Of a DNA stretch of 64,000 nt, positions 45,087 to 53,351 are shown piece by piece. Source of the stretch: an uncultured Eubacteriales bacterium. Lineage in GTDB: Bacteria; Bacillota; Clostridia; Oscillospirales; CAG-382. The stretch is from positions 1 through 64,000 of the forward strand of contig CAKSEL010000011.1 of NCBI GenBank assembly GCA_934446675.1, in the 5' to 3' direction. Under the pieces are notes generated by a model. The model worked only from the letters and a program-made list of their open reading frames with translations. It was not told where the DNA came from and ran no database searches. A program made the position numbers and the translations under genes. Positions within the stretch are counted from its first letter, which is position 1. Each line of letters starts with the position of its first letter.

Positions 45087-46109
45087 ATGAGTAAAGATAT
45101 AGGAATAGATCTCGGAACGGCAAATGTGCTTGTATATGTAAAGGGCAAGGGAGTAGTGCTTGAAGAGCCGTCCGTCGTTGCCGTTGAAAAGGAAAGCGGC
45201 AAAGTGCTTAAAGTCGGAAAAGAGGCGCAGGCGCTCTTGGGAAGAACACCGGGAAATATTCTCGCGGTAAAACCTCTTGAGGACGGCGTTATCTCACAGT
45301 ACGACGTCACCATGAAAATGCTTAAATACTTTATCAGAAAGTCCGTCGGCACGGGATTTTTCAAACCGCGCGTAATGATCTGCGTTCCCAGCGGCATAAC
45401 CGAGGTTGAGGAAAGGGCGGTGTGTGACGCGGCTCTCGCTGCGGGTGCAAAAAAGACATATCTTATTGAAGAACCTTTCGCCGCGGCAATCGGCGCAGGC
45501 ATCGACGTGTCAAAACCTACCGGAAACATGGTCGTGGATATAGGCGGAGGAACGACAGACGCCGCCGTAATTTCCTACGGAGATATAGTTACCAGCGAGT
45601 CGGTAAAGGCTGCAGGAAATAAGCTTGACGAAGCTGTTGCAAAATATATACGCTATAAATACAATGTGCTTATCGGCGAAAGAACGGCTGAGGATATAAA
45701 GAAACAGATAGGCTCTGCGTTTCCTCTCGATAAAGAATACGTAATGGACGTAAAGGGCAGGGATCTCAAAGAAGGACTGCCCAAGATGATAACCATAAAT
45801 TCCGCTGAGGTAAGAGAGGCGGCAGAGCCTGTCGTAAAGCAGATAGTAACGGCTGTTCTTCATGTGATAGAGAGAACTCCGCCGGAACTTGTCGGCGATA
45901 TTGCGGCAAACGGAATAGTGCTTACGGGCGCCGGAAGCCTGCTTTACGGAATTGACCGCCTTATAGAGCATGCAACCGGAATACGCACATATATTGCGGA
46001 AAATCCTTCTGCCTGCGTTGTTCTCGGCACGGGAAGATACCTCGACAATCTTCAGGTTCTGCCCGAAGGGACGATAAATATTTCGCGCCGCAGACAGCAA
46101 AGACTTTAA
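45087..46109 (+). CDS. mreB: MreB/Mbl-type rod-shape actin homologue
   Basis: 340 residues, full length. Phosphate 1 motif GIDLGTANVLVY, phosphate 2 VVDIGGGTTDAAV, adenosine motif GIVLTGAGSLL and connecting segments such as EEPFAAAIGAG place it in the MreB/Mbl/MreBH group. These proteins form membrane-bound filaments that steer cell-wall elongation. It is monocistronic here, not followed by mreC/mreD, which is more typical of mbl-like paralogues; which paralogue it is cannot be settled from one copy. A GGGAG site precedes ATG 45087. Confidence 0.94.
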   Translation: MSKDIGIDLGTANVLVYVKGKGVVLEEPSVVAVEKESGKVLKVGKEAQALLGRTPGNILAVKPLEDGVISQYDVTMKMLKYFIRKSVGTGFFKPRVMICVPSGITEVEERAVCDAALAAGAKKTYLIEEPFAAAIGAGIDVSKPTGNMVVDIGGGTTDAAVISYGDIVTSESVKAAGNKLDEAVAKYIRYKYNVLIGERTAEDIKKQIGSAFPLDKEYVMDVKGRDLKEGLPKMITINSAEVREAAEPVVKQIVTAVLHVIERTPPELVGDIAANGIVLTGAGSLLYGIDRLIEHATGIRTYIAENPSACVVLGTGRYLDNLQVLPEGTINISRRRQQRL

Positions 46110-46119
46110 AGCGCTCATA

Positions 46120-46152
46120 AATAAAAAATTGACTGCGGTTTTTATACCGCAG
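46120..46152. terminator. Convergent terminator hairpin
   Basis: CTGCGGT (46133-46139) pairs with ACCGCAG (46146-46152). On the minus strand it is followed by a T run, so it best serves the leftward isomerase-like gene and may also stop mreB transcripts. Confidence 0.65.
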
Positions 46153-46184
46153 CCTTGCATATATGATTTTCGGCTTTGCCGTTT

Positions 46185-46961
46185 TCAGCAAAGTCCGAGG
46201 GAATGGAGATAGTCAAAGCTCTTCTTTAAGCACTCGAACTGATCTTCACCGTAGCAGTTGTCCTGTTCGACGAACGCATATTCCGTTCCGCCGTCAACGG
46301 CAGCCTTGATGATAGGCTCAAAGTCAAGCAATCCGCTTCCTACCGGTGCAAAGTGCTTTGTTCCGTCGGGAAGTATTACCATGTCTTTTAAGTGTATGCA
46401 GGGAATTCTGCCGGATAATTTCTTTAACCATTCGACAGGCTCGTAACCGGCAGCCTTTACCCAGTATGTGTCAAGAGTAAAGCCCATTTCGTCGGGGGCA
46501 AAGGTTTTCATGAGATAATCCATTGCTATCTCGCCGTCTACTTCTATGAATTCCTTGTCGTGGTTGTGGTACATGAAGTAACAGCCGTTGTCTTTCATTA
46601 TTTTTGCGGCGTTAAGGTACTTTTCGGTAAAATCGTACCAGATGTCCTTGGACTTGTTTTTATTCTCGTCGAAAATTCCGGGCATAGAGCCTATGCCGAT
46701 GTATTTGCAGCCTAAGATTTTGTGCTCTTTTATGACGTTCTCTGTGTCCGTGCTCATTCTTCCCATGTCGTAGTGGGTAAGATCGCAGGTAAGACCGTTT
46801 TTGTCAAGCTCTTCTTTTAACCATTCGGGTTCGTATTTGCAGGTTCCGGAAACCTGAACCGATTTGTAACCTATGTCGGCGATCTTTTTAAGACATTCGG
46901 ATATGCCTTCGGTGGTTTTTGTAAGGTCGTGGACGGTGTACATCTGTGCTCCGATTTTCAT
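46185..46961 (-). CDS. Sugar phosphate isomerase/epimerase-like TIM barrel protein
   Basis: 258 residues of the xylose isomerase-like TIM barrel family (AP-endonuclease 2 clan). Motifs at strand ends are MYTVHDL, VQVSG, YHNHDKEF, LDTYWVKAAG, HLKDM and FVEQDN; the Glu, Asp and His in these are the expected metal ligands. Family members act on inositol, tagatose/fructose or related sugars. Its promoter overlaps head-on that of the AraC regulator at 47135, which therefore probably controls it. Confidence 0.87.
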   Translation of the reverse strand: MKIGAQMYTVHDLTKTTEGISECLKKIADIGYKSVQVSGTCKYEPEWLKEELDKNGLTCDLTHYDMGRMSTDTENVIKEHKILGCKYIGIGSMPGIFDENKNKSKDIWYDFTEKYLNAAKIMKDNGCYFMYHNHDKEFIEVDGEIAMDYLMKTFAPDEMGFTLDTYWVKAAGYEPVEWLKKLSGRIPCIHLKDMVILPDGTKHFAPVGSGLLDFEPIIKAAVDGGTEYAFVEQDNCYGEDQFECLKKSFDYLHSLGLC

Positions 46962-47010
46962 ATATAACCCCTCTTTTCAGCAAAATGTATTTTTTTGTAT
47001 TTATTGTCGG

Positions 47011-47039
47011 TTGACATTCTTTCTGTTTGCTATTATAAT
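47011..47039 (+). promoter_or_regulatory. Full-consensus promoter of the AraC/LTA-synthase operon
   Basis: TTGACA (47011-47016), 17-bp spacer, TATAAT (47034-47039). Confidence 0.8.
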
Positions 47040-47060
47040 ATTATTGAGAATATTTTTCAA
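47032..47060 (-). promoter_or_regulatory. Promoter of the isomerase-like gene, overlapping the divergent promoter
   Basis: Minus strand TTGAAA (47060-47055), 17-bp spacer, TATAAT (47037-47032). Its -10 shares bases 47034-47037 with the -10 of the rightward promoter. Confidence 0.8.
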
Positions 47061-47134
47061 TGGATTATTTTAAGATAAACTATGCATATTTGTGTTTTTG
47101 AACTGTTTTTAAAAAATAATTCGGAGGTTTGCAT

Positions 47135-47884
47135 ATGCCTGACGTAAGATATTTTATACATTACCTTGCAAAAAGAAGCTGTGTTGCGGAAAAGATAGAC
47201 GATTTTGAGCCGCTTACATACTGCGACCTTACATTTGTCATTGACGGCAGCCTGAATTACCGCATAAACGGTCAGAGCTTTACACTTGGACCGGGAGATG
47301 CAATGTTTTGTCCCGAAGGCGGAATAAGAAAGCGTGAAAAAGGCACGGAAAGGACAAACTATATATCGGTAAACTTCCGCTGCTCCGGTTCTGATGTTCC
47401 GCTTATGCCGTACTGTATGCGCGATATATACTGCCACGATATTGACTATTGCGTTTCAAAACTGCTTGAAATATATTATCAGAACGGAAAATATACGCTG
47501 AAAAAGTGCAGCTGCCTGCTTGAATACGTGCTTTTTGAGATGCTTGAACGGCTTTCCGACGAGGAGGAAAACAGGCACGTCGCGCTAATGAAGAGGTATA
47601 TTTCATATAACTGGTACAGAAAAATAAGTCTTGATGAGATATCCGAGGCTGCGCATCTGAGCCGTTCGTATTCGTCCGCCGTGTTTAAAAAGACGGTCGG
47701 AATGTCTATAAGCGACTATATTATAGACATACGTATAAGCAGAGCGTGCGAAATGCTTAGATTTTCCGACGAGTCGGTTGCGGATATTGCCGATAAGACG
47801 GGATTCTGCGACATTTTCTATTTCAGCAAAACCTTTAAGCGCATTAAAGGTATGTCTCCGCTTCAGTACCGTTCAATGAAATGA
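47135..47884 (+). CDS. AraC family transcriptional regulator
   Basis: 249 residues. A cupin sensor domain (about 20-95; YRINGQSFTLGPGDAMFCPEGG) is joined to a double helix-turn-helix (about 150-247) with DEISEAAHLSRSYSSAVFKK and the signature DKTGFCDIFYFSKTFKRIKGMSPLQYR (in two parts). GGAGG at 47123-47127 is placed for ATG 47135; the in-frame TTG 47129 is too close. The divergent sugar isomerase-like gene and the LTA-synthase-like gene 20 bases downstream are the likely regulon; a sugar ligand is inferred. Confidence 0.9.
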   Translation: MPDVRYFIHYLAKRSCVAEKIDDFEPLTYCDLTFVIDGSLNYRINGQSFTLGPGDAMFCPEGGIRKREKGTERTNYISVNFRCSGSDVPLMPYCMRDIYCHDIDYCVSKLLEIYYQNGKYTLKKCSCLLEYVLFEMLERLSDEEENRHVALMKRYISYNWYRKISLDEISEAAHLSRSYSSAVFKKTVGMSISDYIIDIRISRACEMLRFSDESVADIADKTGFCDIFYFSKTFKRIKGMSPLQYRSMK

Positions 47885-47903
47885 TAAAACGAAAGGACAG
47901 TAA

Positions 47904-49754
47904 ATGAAGAAAAAGTTTTTCCTTCTGCAAAAAAATACGGACGGCTTTACGCGCACGCAAAGCATAATATATAATTCGTTTACGCCGTTAATGCTTGTGA
48001 TTTCCGCCGTGATATGCGGCGTTCTGTCTCTCATGCTTGCATACGGAGAGTATGAAAGAGTGCTGTTTTACAGCTATTTTTCAAATCCGATAATAGTGTT
48101 TCTCAACATTCTCCCGCCGGTGCTTGTCTCGCTTGTTTTGTGGGGACTTTGCGGCAGGGCATGGATCGCAAACCTTGTTTCGTCGGTCGTAACTCTCGGA
48201 TTTACGTCGGCTGACTACTATCTTCTTAAATTCCGTGACGATCCGCTGCTGTTTTCCGACGTAATGTACGTAAGAGAGGCGGCGCAAATTAATTCAAGAT
48301 ACGATATGACTCCCGGCAAGCGTATGATATTTGCATATGTAATTTGTATTGTTCTTACCGTACTTCTGTTTTTCTTCGCGCGAAAGAAACCCAAAGCCGG
48401 AATACGCATACCCGTGACGGTTCTTGCGGCGTTTTTGGTGTTTGTGCCGGTCAAAAATCTGTATACCGACACATATACCTATGATATAAAAACGGAGAAC
48501 TACGAATATATAAACCGCTGGTCGTCAACGCAGAACTTTATCTCAAAGGGCTTTGTATATCCGTTTCTTCACAGCATATCTGACGCCTTTCCCAAGGCTC
48601 CGGACGGATATTCCGAAAAAGCTGCAAAGGAAATACTTTCCGCTTATACAGATTCGGATATACCCGAAGAAAAAAGAGTGGATATAATCGCGGTAATGCT
48701 TGAGGCATATAACGATCTTACGCTGCTCGGCGTTGACGGAATAGACCAAAACGTCTATAAAGCGTACCATGATCTGATTGACGAGTGCTATCACGGACGT
48801 CTTGTGACCAATATCTTTGCCGGAGGCACCATTGATACCGAACGCGCGTTTTTAACGGGATATTCGACGCTCGGAAATTTCAGACACGATACAAATTCCT
48901 ATGTGCGCTATCTTGAATCGCAGAATTATTATGCCGACGGAAGCCACCCGTGCTACCGCTGGTTCTATAACCGACTTAATGTGAATAACTATCTCGGTTT
49001 CAAAAACTATTACTTCTATGAGGACTATTACAGCACGCTGTCGTCTACGATTGCCGTGGATTCGATAGTGTTTCCCGAAATAAAAAATTTCTATGACCGC
49101 GAAAAGGATTCGGGACAAAATTATTTCGGGTTCCACGTGACCTATCAGGGACACGGCCCGTACTCTGCGGAAAGTCTTGAATGGGTATCTCAGCCGGTGT
49201 TCTCAAACCCGGCAGTCGGAGAGGCTTCGTCTGTCATACTCAATAACTATCTCGGCTCGGTATCGAATACTGCTGAAAATATAGTAAACCTCGTAAATGA
49301 ACTCAAAAAAGAGGACAGACCCGTTCTGTTCGTGTTCTTCGGTGACCATAAACCGTGGCTCGGAGACGGAAACAGCGTTTATAACGAACTCGGAGTTGAT
49401 CTTGACGTGTCGCAGTACGGCGGGTTTATGAATTACTATTCCACGGAATACGCAATCTTTGCAAATGACGCCGCAAAAGAGCTGCTCGGCAGCGATTTCA
49501 CCGGAACCGGACCGACAATAAGCCCGTGCTTTCTTATGAATGAGCTTTTCTCGGAGTGCTCGTATGAGGGAAACGCTTATATGAAGTTTACAAATTACGT
49601 CAGAAGCCTGCTTCCCGTAATAAACAAAAACGGCTTTATCGACGAGAACGGAAATTTCTACACGGACGAAAACGACCTCAATAAAGAGCATAAAGAGGCT
49701 CTGCGCAAGTTCAGAATTGTGGAAAAATACGTGTCGGATAACTTCTCACAGTAA
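47904..49754 (+). CDS. LTA synthase family membrane sulfatase-fold protein
   Basis: 616 residues. Four to five membrane helices occupy residues 28-185. The extracellular sulfatase/alkaline-phosphatase-fold domain runs from about 260 to 560. The Glu of VMLEAYND and the nucleophile Thr in FAGGTIDTERAFLTGYS match the LtaS metal site, together with FHVTYQGHGPYS and FVFFGDHKPWLG. LtaS-type enzymes polymerise glycerol-phosphate on the membrane surface, and relatives transfer phosphoglycerol to other glycans; which applies here is open. It is cotranscribed with the AraC regulator 20 bases upstream, which suggests conditional wall-polymer modification rather than housekeeping LTA synthesis. Confidence 0.9.
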   Translation: MKKKFFLLQKNTDGFTRTQSIIYNSFTPLMLVISAVICGVLSLMLAYGEYERVLFYSYFSNPIIVFLNILPPVLVSLVLWGLCGRAWIANLVSSVVTLGFTSADYYLLKFRDDPLLFSDVMYVREAAQINSRYDMTPGKRMIFAYVICIVLTVLLFFFARKKPKAGIRIPVTVLAAFLVFVPVKNLYTDTYTYDIKTENYEYINRWSSTQNFISKGFVYPFLHSISDAFPKAPDGYSEKAAKEILSAYTDSDIPEEKRVDIIAVMLEAYNDLTLLGVDGIDQNVYKAYHDLIDECYHGRLVTNIFAGGTIDTERAFLTGYSTLGNFRHDTNSYVRYLESQNYYADGSHPCYRWFYNRLNVNNYLGFKNYYFYEDYYSTLSSTIAVDSIVFPEIKNFYDREKDSGQNYFGFHVTYQGHGPYSAESLEWVSQPVFSNPAVGEASSVILNNYLGSVSNTAENIVNLVNELKKEDRPVLFVFFGDHKPWLGDGNSVYNELGVDLDVSQYGGFMNYYSTEYAIFANDAAKELLGSDFTGTGPTISPCFLMNELFSECSYEGNAYMKFTNYVRSLLPVINKNGFIDENGNFYTDENDLNKEHKEALRKFRIVEKYVSDNFSQ

Positions 49755-49831
49755 AATAATTTAAGAAATTGTAAACAAAACGCTGCATTGATGAATTATT
49801 TTAATTTTTTGTATTGATTTGCTGTTATGTC

Positions 49832-49860
49832 TTGACATATCCGGCTTTGCATAGTAAAAT
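49832..49860 (+). promoter_or_regulatory. Promoter of the Tyr/Phe biosynthesis operon
   Basis: Perfect TTGACA (49832-49837), 17-bp spacer, TAAAAT (49855-49860). Transcription should start near 49867, giving a leader of about 240 bases. Confidence 0.85.
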
Positions 49861-49894
49861 ACGTTCATACACGAAAGAACACAGGTGACGGATA

Positions 49895-49993
49895 ATGAAA
49901 ATGTTTGATCTTATCAAAACTTATTTTTATTATTATTACGGCTTTGCTTTTAACACGGCAAGGTCTTTCGTCGTTGTGCCTTCGGCTGCGTAA
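49895..49993 (+). CDS. Tyr/Phe-rich leader peptide of an attenuator
   Basis: A 32-codon open frame with an AGGTGA ribosome site at 49883-49888, six bases before ATG, ending in tandem TAA. Five of its residues are Tyr and five Phe, packed in the middle as YFYYYYGFAF (codons 10-19). There is no Trp. The position between a consensus promoter and a terminator ahead of tyrA-pheA genes marks it as a regulatory leader peptide: ribosomes stalling at uncharged tRNA-Tyr or tRNA-Phe would sense shortage of the operon's two end products. It is too short for normal gene calling. Confidence 0.88.
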   Translation: MKMFDLIKTYFYYYYGFAFNTARSFVVVPSAA

Positions 49994-50030
49994 TAAAAAA
50001 GCAGTGCGTTGTTGATGTGCGAAAGACCGC
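49940..50030 (+). promoter_or_regulatory. Mutually exclusive hairpins of the Tyr/Phe attenuator
   Basis: Segment 1 GGCTTTGC (49940-49947) pairs over eight positions with segment 2 GCAAGGTC (49958-49965). Segment 2 extended, GGTCTTTCG (49962-49970), pairs perfectly with segment 3 CGAAAGACC (50020-50028). GC/GC (49958-49959 with 50029-50030) adds two pairs across a bulge, consuming half of the terminator's 5' arm. A ribosome stalled on the Tyr/Phe codons covers segment 1 and frees the antiterminator. Folding was done by eye. Confidence 0.75.
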
Positions 50031-50063
50031 GGTGATGAAAATTTCACTGCGGTTTGTTTTTTT
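50026..50063 (+). terminator. Attenuator terminator before tyrA
   Basis: ACCGCGGTGA (50026-50035) pairs over ten positions, with one G-U, to TCACTGCGGT (50044-50053), followed by TTGTTTTTTT. It lies upstream of the first operon gene, so it must be regulated for the operon to be expressed. Confidence 0.92.
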
Positions 50064-50108
50064 GTTACAATATGATATGTGAAAATAAAAATAAAGGGTG
50101 GTATAATT

Positions 50109-50954
50109 ATGACAGTGGGAATCGTTGGACTCGGACTTATAGGCGCGTCTTTGGCAAAGACAATAAAAAAGCATACGGACTTTGCGGTAATGGGATATGA
50201 CCTTTCCGAGGAAGTAATGGAATCGGCGCTGCTCGACGGAACGATAGACGAGAGGCTTAATCTCGGCGGAGAGCATTGCGATATGATATTGGTTGCGCTT
50301 TATCCCGACGACGTTGTGGATTTCGTAAGCAAAAACGCAGATCTGTTTAACGATACGATAGTCATTGACTGCGGCGGTACAAAGAAAAAGGTCTGCGACA
50401 GTCTTTTCCCTGTTGCGCGCGAGCATGGATTTACTTTTATCGGCGGACACCCTATGGCAGGTATAGAAAAATCCGGATATGCCGCGTCAACCGACAGTAT
50501 GTTCGACGGCGCGTTCATGATACTCGTGCCCGACGAAGGTATAGATAAGATGAAACTTGACTACGTAAAGATGTTTTTTATCTCGATAGGCTTTCACAGA
50601 ATAACGCTTACGACCGCAAAGGAGCATGACGAGATAATAGCGTATACCTCTCAGCTTGCGCACGTCGTGTCAAGTGCATATGTAAAAAGCCCGACGTCGG
50701 TGAGAAACCTCGGATTTTCCGCAGGCAGCTTTAAGGATATGACAAGAGTTGCGTTCCTTAACGAACCTATGTGGACCGAGCTGTTTTTCCAGAATAAAGA
50801 ATTTCTGTTGAATGAAGTGGATATTTTCATAGAGAACATGAAACAGTACAGAGAGGCACTCGCAAACCTTGACAGGGACGAGATGATGTCGCTGCTTGCA
50901 GAGGGCAAGAAACAGAGAATAGCCGCATGGACTGCGGTTTCGCAAAAGAAATAA
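50109..50954 (+). CDS. tyrA: Prephenate dehydrogenase
   Basis: 281 residues converting prephenate to 4-hydroxyphenylpyruvate, the step committing to tyrosine. The NAD(P) site GIVGLGLIGASLAK opens the protein, and the catalytic region GGHPMAGIEKSGY contains the conserved His. HDEIIAYTSQLAHVVSSA belongs to the dimerisation half. There is no fused ACT or chorismate mutase domain. AGGGTGG (50095-50101) serves ATG 50109, whereas GTG 50079 lacks a site. It is first in an operon with aroA, aroC, pheA, aroE/K and aroQ, all behind the Tyr/Phe attenuator. Confidence 0.94.
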   Translation: MTVGIVGLGLIGASLAKTIKKHTDFAVMGYDLSEEVMESALLDGTIDERLNLGGEHCDMILVALYPDDVVDFVSKNADLFNDTIVIDCGGTKKKVCDSLFPVAREHGFTFIGGHPMAGIEKSGYAASTDSMFDGAFMILVPDEGIDKMKLDYVKMFFISIGFHRITLTTAKEHDEIIAYTSQLAHVVSSAYVKSPTSVRNLGFSAGSFKDMTRVAFLNEPMWTELFFQNKEFLLNEVDIFIENMKQYREALANLDRDEMMSLLAEGKKQRIAAWTAVSQKK

Positions 50955-50981
50955 AGACTAATTTTTACCCGGAGGCAAATC

Positions 50982-52238
50982 ATGACCGTAACGCTTGATC
51001 CAAAGACAATACTCGGAGGAACGCTGGATATAATTTCCTCAAAATCGGATATTCACCGCTGTATAATCTGCGCATCCTTTGCGGATAAGGAGACCGAAAT
51101 AGAATTCTGCGGACTTTCAAAGGATATACTTACGACCGTCGAATGTGTTGAAAAGCTCGGAGCAAAGGCGGAGTTCAACGATAAAAGAGTTAAGATATAC
51201 CCTGCCGATGTCTCGTCAATACGCCAGGGACTCGTGCTTGACTGCCATGAGAGCGGAACTACCGCGCGCTTTCTGCTGCCGATAGCGTCGCTTGTGTGCA
51301 GAGGCTGCACCGTTACCGGAAGCGGAAGACTTCCCGAAAGACCGTTCAGCGCACTCTGCAAGTCGCTTGAAGAACACGGCGCGCAGTTTTCGTCGGAAAC
51401 GCTGCCCATAACCGTAAATAAGCCTAACGGCGGCAAAGGCACATATAAGATACCCGGAAATATTAGCTCTCAGTATGTAAGCGGACTGCTGCTCATGCTT
51501 GTTCTCGCAGGCGGAGGAAAGGTTGAGCTTACAACGCCGCTGGAGTCTGCCGGTTATGTCGATATGACGGTGTATACGCTAAAGCGTTTCGGTATAGATG
51601 TTATATGCGAAGACGGGAAATATACCGTTCCCGAAGGACAGAGGTTTGTTTCTCCCGGAAAAATAAAAGCACAGGGCGACTGGTCGAGCGCGGCGTTCTG
51701 GCTGTGCGCCGACGCACTCGGTGCAAACGTGTCGCTTAAAGGACTTGACGTGAACTGTCCGCAGGGCGACAGAATAATACTCGATTACCTTGAAAAATTC
51801 GGTGCGGATAAGAAAATAAACGGCGATATGGTGTCTGTCGAGGCTGCGCGCTTAAAGGCAATAGAGATAGACGCCAAGAACTGCCCCGATCTTGTTCCAG
51901 TGCTTGCGGTTACGGCGTGTGCAGCAAAAGGCACTACAATAATAAAAGGCGCTGCAAGACTGCGGCTTAAAGAAAGCGACAGAATAGAGTCTACCGTGAA
52001 GATGCTGAGAAGTCTCGGAGCAGACGCAGACGCACTTCCCGACGGTATGACAATACGCGGAAAAGGATACCTTGACGGCGGCATGGTTGACGGCTGTAAT
52101 GATCATAGGATCGTAATGTCCGCTGCGATTGCGTCGCTCATCTGCCGTTCACAGGTGGTCATAGACGGTGCGAGAGCCGCCGAAAAATCCTATTCGACGT
52201 TCTTTAACGATTTCGATAAGCTGACTTTGAAAAAATAA
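50982..52238 (+). CDS. aroA: 3-phosphoshikimate 1-carboxyvinyltransferase (EPSP synthase)
   Basis: 418 residues. EPSP synthase joins phosphoshikimate and PEP. Active-site elements are SKSDIHRCIICASFA (Lys, Ser, Arg), CHESGTTARFLLPIAS, GSGRLPERPF, NISSQYVSGLL and LRLKESDRIEST. The SGTTARF segment differs from the NAGTAxR loop of E. coli, as in the divergent class of enzymes found in many Clostridia. A CGGAGG site lies six to ten bases before ATG. Confidence 0.95.
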   Translation: MTVTLDPKTILGGTLDIISSKSDIHRCIICASFADKETEIEFCGLSKDILTTVECVEKLGAKAEFNDKRVKIYPADVSSIRQGLVLDCHESGTTARFLLPIASLVCRGCTVTGSGRLPERPFSALCKSLEEHGAQFSSETLPITVNKPNGGKGTYKIPGNISSQYVSGLLLMLVLAGGGKVELTTPLESAGYVDMTVYTLKRFGIDVICEDGKYTVPEGQRFVSPGKIKAQGDWSSAAFWLCADALGANVSLKGLDVNCPQGDRIILDYLEKFGADKKINGDMVSVEAARLKAIEIDAKNCPDLVPVLAVTACAAKGTTIIKGAARLRLKESDRIESTVKMLRSLGADADALPDGMTIRGKGYLDGGMVDGCNDHRIVMSAAIASLICRSQVVIDGARAAEKSYSTFFNDFDKLTLKK

Positions 52239-52256
52239 TTTCGGAGAAAGAAAACT

Positions 52257-53330
52257 ATGAATACATTCGGCGAAAAAATCAGAGTTACCGTGTTCGGACA
52301 GTCCCATGCTCCGGCAATAGGCGTGACGGTTGACGGACTTCCGTGCGGAGTGAGCATAGACCAAGAAGAACTTTATAAATTCATGCTGCGGCGCGCACCC
52401 GGAACCTCAAATACGTCCACATCGCGTAAAGAGGCGGACAGACCCGTTATTGTTTCGGGACTTAACGATAAAGGACTTACCTGCGGCGCTCCGCTTACCG
52501 CGCTCATTTATAATTCCGACGCACATTCAAAGGACTATTCCGAACTGTTTATGCGTCCGCGTCCGTCGCACGCTGATTTTCCGGCATGGATAAGATACGG
52601 AGAAAACTACGATATACGCGGCGGAGGACAGTTTTCCGGCAGACTTACCGCACCGCTTTGCATTGCCGGAGGAATACTTATGCAGATACTCAAAGCAAAG
52701 GGAATACATATCGGTGCGCATATACTTTCGGTAAACGACGTAAGGGACTTCGGATTTGACATGGCAAATGTTTCGGCAAATGAGCTTGAAAACATAAAGT
52801 CAAAGAATTTTCCGACTATTGACGACTCTGCCGCAGAGAGTATGAAGGAAAAAATACTTTTTGCAAAGCAGAATCTCGATTCCGTCGGAGGTGTTGTGGA
52901 GTGTGCGGTCGTCGGACTTGAACCGGGACTCGGCGAGCCTGAGTTTTGCGGAATTGAGAACGCCGTTTCACAGGCGGTTTTTGCAATACCTGCGGTAAAG
53001 GGAATAGAATTCGGTCACGGCTTTGAAAGCACGCTGCTTTACGGATCGGAAAACAATGACGAGTATGCTTTTGACGGGCAAAAAACTGTAACTCTTACAA
53101 ATAACGCCGGCGGTATCTGCGGCGGAATGACAACGGGCATGCCGGTGGTTTTCAGGGCTGCATTCAAACCCACGCCGTCGATTGCAAAGGCGCAGAACAG
53201 CGTTGACCTTGCGTCGCATGAAAATATAAAGCTTGAAATAAAGGGCAGACACGATCCTTGCGTTGTCGTAAGAGCAGTGCCTTGCGTTGAGGCGGCTGCC
53301 GCAATAGCGATAAGTCAGTTTGTACTTTGA
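52257..53330 (+). CDS. aroC: Chorismate synthase
   Basis: 357 residues, FMN-dependent conversion of EPSP to chorismate. Recognisable motifs are FGQSHAPAIGVTVDGLP (the usual FGESHG here reads FGQSHA), RRAPGTSNTSTSRKEAD, MRPRPSHADF, RGGGQFSGRLTAPL and the C-terminal KPTPSIAKAQNSVD and GRHDPC. The FGQSHA variant replaces the conserved Gly after His with Ala, a mild change near the FMN site. It sits 18 bases after aroA and four bases before the first possible pheA start. Confidence 0.95.
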   Translation: MNTFGEKIRVTVFGQSHAPAIGVTVDGLPCGVSIDQEELYKFMLRRAPGTSNTSTSRKEADRPVIVSGLNDKGLTCGAPLTALIYNSDAHSKDYSELFMRPRPSHADFPAWIRYGENYDIRGGGQFSGRLTAPLCIAGGILMQILKAKGIHIGAHILSVNDVRDFGFDMANVSANELENIKSKNFPTIDDSAAESMKEKILFAKQNLDSVGGVVECAVVGLEPGLGEPEFCGIENAVSQAVFAIPAVKGIEFGHGFESTLLYGSENNDEYAFDGQKTVTLTNNAGGICGGMTTGMPVVFRAAFKPTPSIAKAQNSVDLASHENIKLEIKGRHDPCVVVRAVPCVEAAAAIAISQFVL

Positions 53331-53351
53331 TATATGGGAGAATTTAAAGAC

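Noticed and set aside
49754..50109. T-box leader for the aromatic operon
   Set aside because: No T-box core or specifier stem is seen; the region is fully explained by the leader peptide and competing hairpins.
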